This document shows positions 25,223-29,347 of a DNA stretch of 29,347 nt, in pieces. The stretch spans positions 1-29,347 of the forward strand of contig JAWQRN010000455.1 of NCBI GenBank assembly GCA_033557685.1. The letters run 5' to 3'. The DNA is from Sperchopsis tessellata (Eukaryota; Arthropoda; Insecta; Coleoptera; Hydrophilidae). The stretch's first letter is position 1; each line of letters opens with the position of its first letter. A model generated the notes under the pieces. That model was not told the DNA's origin. It saw only the letters and a list, made by a program, of their open reading frames with translations, and did not search any database. The translations under genes and the position numbers were made by a program.

Positions 25223-26441
25223 TTGGGGGGACCAGAAAGTAATGTCGTGTCTGCGCATGTCAATATTTGTTTATCATTTATCAGCTCATTGTATACTTCA
25301 ATGCCGTGCAAAAGACATTTTAAGGTTAAAGTGACTTGTTTACTTGTCAATAATTAAATCTTATCTTTTTTTGCAATTTTTGGTGAAATGCCAGTAGATT
25401 GGTAGTAAATAAATGGTAGTAACGCAACAGTTGCTACCAAAAACATCTGCGATGTTTATCCAAGTGCATTAGACGTTCATAAATGCCAAAGGTGGTTTTG
25501 TAGGTTCAGATCCGATAATTTTGATCTTTCTGACTCGTATCGATCAGGAAGACCAACTTTAGAGAATGACGTGTTAAGGGTGGAAGTGGAAACAAATCCA
25601 TGTCAGACAATCGAGGAACTGTCAAACACTGTTAACTGACCTTGGTCGACCATCCAAGAACATTTGCAGCAGATTAGTAAAGTAAGCAGACCAGGTGTTT
25701 GGGTCCCGCATAATCTTTCCGAAGAAAACAAAGAGAACCGATCCACCACATGCAACTTATTGTTGCAACGGCACAATACAGAAGCGTTTGAAAAATGGGT
25801 CCTCTATGATAATTCAAAACGCAAAAAGCAGTGGCTCTCTCCGAATGAATCGCCACGAAGTACTGCTAAGCCAGGTTTACATCCCAAAAAGACGCTTTTG
25901 TGTGTTTTGTGGAGAATTTGCGGAATCGTTCATTTTGAAGTGCTGAAACCTGAACAAACTGTGAATCTGCACTCACAGTTTGTTCACCTTTACTGTGAAC
26001 AATTGGATCGAATAAATCAATCTTTAATTGAAAAGTGTCCAGCGATTATCAACAGAAAAGGCATTATTCTGCAACACGATAATGCAAGACCGCACTGCGC
26101 AAGACGAACCCTGGAAAACATTAATGAATTGGGGCGGGAGATACTGCCTCATCCAACATACTCGCCCGATATTGCACCATCGGATTTCCATTTATTCCGA
26201 TCACTACAACACTTTCTCTGTGACAAAAATTTGAAAATTTGGATGATATCCAAAATGCCATCTCCAGATATTTTGCTCGAAAACCAATTGATTTTTATCA
26301 ATCTGGCAATGAAAATTTACACACTAAATGGCAAAAGGTTGTTGTTAACGAGGGTGATTACATCATTGATTAAAAATAAAAACAAGTTAAAAATTTATGT
26401 TTGAATTTAATGTAAAAAAACGACATTACTTTCTGGTTCCC
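25223..26441 (+). mobile_element. Mariner element with both terminal inverted repeats, transposase broken
   Basis: The ends are GGGGACCAGAAAGTAATGTCG at about 25227-25247 and its near-complement CGACATTACTTTCTGGTTCCC at 26421-26441, with TA next to each. Inside are the helix-turn-helix domain (KCQRWFCRFRSDNFDLSDSY from 25485, SGRPTLEND) and RPGVWVPHNLSEENK near 25690. EKWVLYDNSKRKKQWLSPNE follows near 25790, then GIILQHDNARPHCARRTL, then HPTYSPDIAPSDFHLFRSLQ. The text goes from HNTEAF straight to EKWVLY, so the usual segment with the first catalytic Asp is deleted. A stop near 25638 and a frameshift near 26235 also break it. The shifted frame ends VNEGDYIID with TAA at 26371-26373. DD34D family, dead copy. 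Confidence 0.9.
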
Positions 26442-28600
26442 TATATATAAAACTTTATTTAACTATCCTTTTTTTCTGTTTTTTTTTTAATTTGGTTGGC
26501 CTTGACAAGGGTCATCTAGCTTAGCTGTATGTATAAAATAAAACCAATCCTAAGTGATTTTTAAACCATTCAACATCACTGTAACATATGCACTCAATAA
26601 AATTCCTATCCAGGGAACAAAAATCAAAAATGAAACTCCTATTGAATGAGAACACTTAATTACAAGGATACTAAAAAGGATAAAGGTTGCCAGTGCAGTC
26701 TTTCGCGGCATATTTGATTAAAGGCATTCACAGGAATAGACTACGGAAAAAACATATAAAGAGAGACAATTAGTTTTAAATTTGAACCTGACTAAACAAT
26801 TAAATATTTAAACTGATAACGCAAAGGAATTTCTATGTTTGTAAAATTATCACATTATTTGAAAAAATGATTGAGATGTGATTAAACGGTTTAATGATAT
26901 TTATTTTGTATAATTCATCCCAGTATGTTAATCTTTATTTACAAAAATTAATACATTCAAATAAATAACTGTTATATTTACATTTTTACTATGTATTATT
27001 TTAGAAAAAGAAATGTAGAATAAATAAATAAAAGAATTATAAAATAATCTAATGTTTATTGTTATAAAGAAATTAGAAAATAGATAACTATAAGTCATAA
27101 TTAATACTCAAAATATAGACATATAATATAAAAAATTGTGATTAAAAAACGTCAGTATAAAAACTGAACCAATAACAAATTTAAAAATATACTATACCTT
27201 AGCCATTTCCAAAAATAGTTAATATTTTTAAAAATATTATTAAATTGAAAATATGTACATTTTGGTTGCTTCAATAAATTCTTATTGGGAAATATCCATA
27301 TGTTTTCTTACTATTGTTCCATTTGTTTGTAATAACGTTTGTTATTAAATGTATCGGTTAATTTATATATAAAGATATTACATCTAGAGATATAAAGATA
27401 TGGTCACGCGTAAATTTTATACTTTTTACCTAATTTATAAATTATAATCGCTTATAAGATAAGTATTTTGAAAGATTTTACGCCGGAGAATAAATTGCAC
27501 ATACAATAGGTCGAAGGATATGTTTTCTTTGTGTATTTTAAGAACAATAATTTTTCGAAACAACAGTGTTATGAGATAAAAATCTGTCTTTAGTTTCATT
27601 ATTTATTTTAAGAGATAATTATTAATCTGTTTTTCAAATATGTATGTTGGACTTTTTTGTAATAATTTAAATGTAGTGTCATCGTTTAAAATTGTTACTG
27701 TCTTTTGTTCTTATTCTCTGCTGTCAATAATTACTATCACTTGCCTTTGTTTTTATTATGGGTTCGAACTATTTGCTTTTTTATTTAAAGATGTATTGCG
27801 TTCATAATTTAATCCTGTTTTGATTTTCTATAATTGATTATGAAATTTAAAGTTGTTGATATAATTTCTCTACGATGAGTAGCTTCTTGCTATTGAAGTG
27901 ATATTTTTAATGGGTGTGAAAATATCAGTTTCCATATTACTGACCAAGAAATTAAAGGTAAAATTATAAAGTGCAACAAGTTATAAATTGAGTATAAAAA
28001 TAAAAGTTAACCACCTTTATTTTCGTATTTGATAATTTGGCACTTGATGTAATGTATCTAATGCCAAAAAATCTGATTAACTTCCTGTAAATGTTTGCCA
28101 TAGGTCAATAGTATGTAGGAGTGTAATATCCTCAGCATTCAATATTAAGTTCAATCATAACTAAAACTGCGGTCAACTTACTTTTAAATAAATATACATG
28201 ATCACATGCATCAAAAGGACTCATACGTATACTTAGAAACATGTTACGATAACTTACCTAACCTGAAAAAATCCCACGCTTCGACACTGTTTTACGTATA
28301 TCAAACTATATGTGTACCACTTGTTACTTTAATTAATACTTCTGCTTTGGAACTATAAACTATATCTTCCTCAAGAAGACCTAACGTTATTTATTTAAAA
28401 TAATTGTCATGTAATTATAATTAACACAAAAGAGCTTAATATTAATTGAGAAACACTTGGTTAGGAATGAATTACAATTGAATTTGGCCATATCCAATTT
28501 TAAAAATAATTCTAAATTAAAACAGTAAAACTACCCGGACTTGAATAGTGGATAAAATGCAAAATAATGCTATATAACTTCACTTATTGAGGTTAAGATC
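26442..28600. other. 2.1 kb of AT-rich sequence without recognised genes
   Basis: No open frame of note, no repeat with clear ends and no exon that I trust. The first 250 bases after the mariner are a little less AT-rich and could be old insert sequence. The rest is very AT-rich and looks like intergenic or intronic DNA. Confidence 0.45.
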
Positions 28601-28620
28601 ACCACATCATTGACATGTTT

Positions 28621-28720
28621 GGGGGTTCCCATCACAGAAGTTGGAGAGGACGCGTATTTTTAGTGCACGTGTACTTCGCGGGAAGTTCAAATACGACCTT
28701 GTAAATAAAATACATGTTTA
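28621..28720. promoter_or_regulatory. KappaB-type decamer beside a CpG-containing island
   Basis: GGGGGTTCCC at 28621-28630 is the same decamer as on the minus strand at 23688-23679. Just after it lies a patch with ACGCGT, CACGTG and TCGCGG, unusual in its very AT-rich surroundings. On the plus strand, ATCACAG could be an acceptor, and the following frame stays open (KLERTRIFSARVLRGKFKY) to a possible donor at CTTGTAAAT. It may be a promoter or enhancer, or an exon of the divergent neighbour. None of these is proven. Confidence 0.35.
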
Positions 28721-29175
28721 CATTGATCAAACAAAATAAACACTCGCAATGACGATACTTATTTTTTGTGTCTAAGATAAATATTGTTTTGAAGTTAAAA
28801 TTTCGTTGGCGATTACTTAGCAAGATATTAAACTTTAAATAGTTTTGGTTTCCTATAGATTATTCTTAGAATTTGATAACGAGATAAATAATGGTGGTTT
28901 CCAATACGTCAGAATTTCCAGTTTGTATAAAAAAATAGGTTTATAGAAGTATATAATATTCGTGTGTAGACAGATAGATAGATAAATATATTCATTTCAA
29001 AAACACATTACAAAATTATAACAACATAAACAGAAACAATAAGCACAAAAATAAATAAAACTTTTAATCATTGCATTATTAAGTACATCAATTTCTCTAA
29101 CTATTACTAAAAACTTCATCAACAGTGTATGGTTCAATTTGACAAAACATAATTAGTTAACTAATTCTGGAATTA
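28721..29175. other. AT-rich sequence without recognised features
   Basis: No coding region is seen. A 63-codon minus-strand frame covering 28632-28823 resembles nothing known to me. Confidence 0.4.
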
Positions 29176-29325
29176 TCTTCAGGTTTTCCGAGATATAACC
29201 GTGTGTTGGTTTTTGTTTTTTTGACATTTCGTCCACCATTACAGGGTACGTTATCAAGACATGTAGCTGTTAAAAGTGCTAATTATAGATTGCCATGTAG
29301 CTCTGAAAAGTGCTAGTCAAGAAAT
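29176..29325. repeat. Interspersed repeat, ATCTTCAGGTTTTC family, longer copy
   Basis: ATCTTCAGGTTTTCCGAGAT, ATAACCGTGTGT, GACATTTCGTCCACCATTAC and CATGTAGCTCTGAAAAGTGC follow one another. The last module occurs twice (about 29260-29281 and 29295-29318). The first and last modules match 23122-23215. The CGTCCACC wording also links it loosely to the hairpin family at 17504 and 22493. Confidence 0.65.
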
Positions 29326-29347
29326 TAAATATTTGTATATATATATA

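Noticed and set aside
25695..25946. Plus-strand frame FGSRIIFPKKTKRTD and on
   Set aside because: It is an alternative frame of the mariner transposase, created by the frame-breaking mutations.
26442..28600. CRISPR array, tRNA or rRNA gene in the long empty stretch
   Set aside because: No regularly spaced repeats, cloverleaf-like boxes or rRNA-like sequence were seen, and the window is clearly from an animal nuclear genome.

Overview
This is a window of an AT-rich animal genome, almost certainly an insect. The evidence is short GT-AG introns next to long transposon-filled ones, mariner transposases of insect type, a Penelope-like element, hAT and LINE debris, and an IkB-type ankyrin gene. 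A beetle is my guess, but the sequence alone does not fix the order.

The one clear host gene lies on the minus strand, from a start codon at 22915-22913 to a stop at 5684-5682. I could assemble eleven coding exons: 22855-22915, 22275-22421, 19452-19610, 17015-17272, 16461-16596, 12723-12841, 8018-8759, 7584-7692, 6435-6660, 6208-6348 and 5682-5971. Every junction is GT-AG, every phase matches, and the total is 2388 nt (795 codons plus stop). The product has a long disordered N-terminal part with a nuclear-localisation-like basic cluster, a striking array of TQT-type motifs, a hydrophobic/acidic patch, five to six ankyrin repeats of the IkB type, and a strongly basic C-terminal tail. It has no Rel homology domain and no DSGxxS degron. 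This suggests an atypical nuclear IkB (Bcl-3/IkB-zeta style) rather than a Cactus-type cytoplasmic inhibitor. A CpG-containing, less AT-rich segment at about 23577-23735, upstream of the first recognisable 5' exons, carries a perfect kappaB-type decamer. A short plus-strand exon at 23900-23943 hints at a divergent neighbour.

Almost everything else is mobile DNA, much of it inside the gene's introns. From left to right there is a Penelope-like endonuclease end (1-330), a decayed Jockey/CR1-like LINE (2350-4640), an inverted-repeat module (4655-4935), a doubly deleted LINE in the intron at 6661-7583, a foldback element (9043-9507), an irritans-like mariner (9707-10470) and a second LINE type (10715-11655). 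Further right are RT fragments (13190-13620), another Jockey/CR1-like LINE (13690-15865), a hAT remnant (18230-18900), a mariner interrupted by an 875-bp TTAA element (19745-22000), a near-perfect 96-bp-stem hairpin (22493-22693), a 690-bp foldback (24358-25051) and a mariner with both ends present (25223-26441). From 26442 to the end the sequence is AT-rich with little recognisable content, except a second kappaB-type decamer beside a CpG-containing patch at 28621-28700 and another copy of an interspersed repeat near the right edge.
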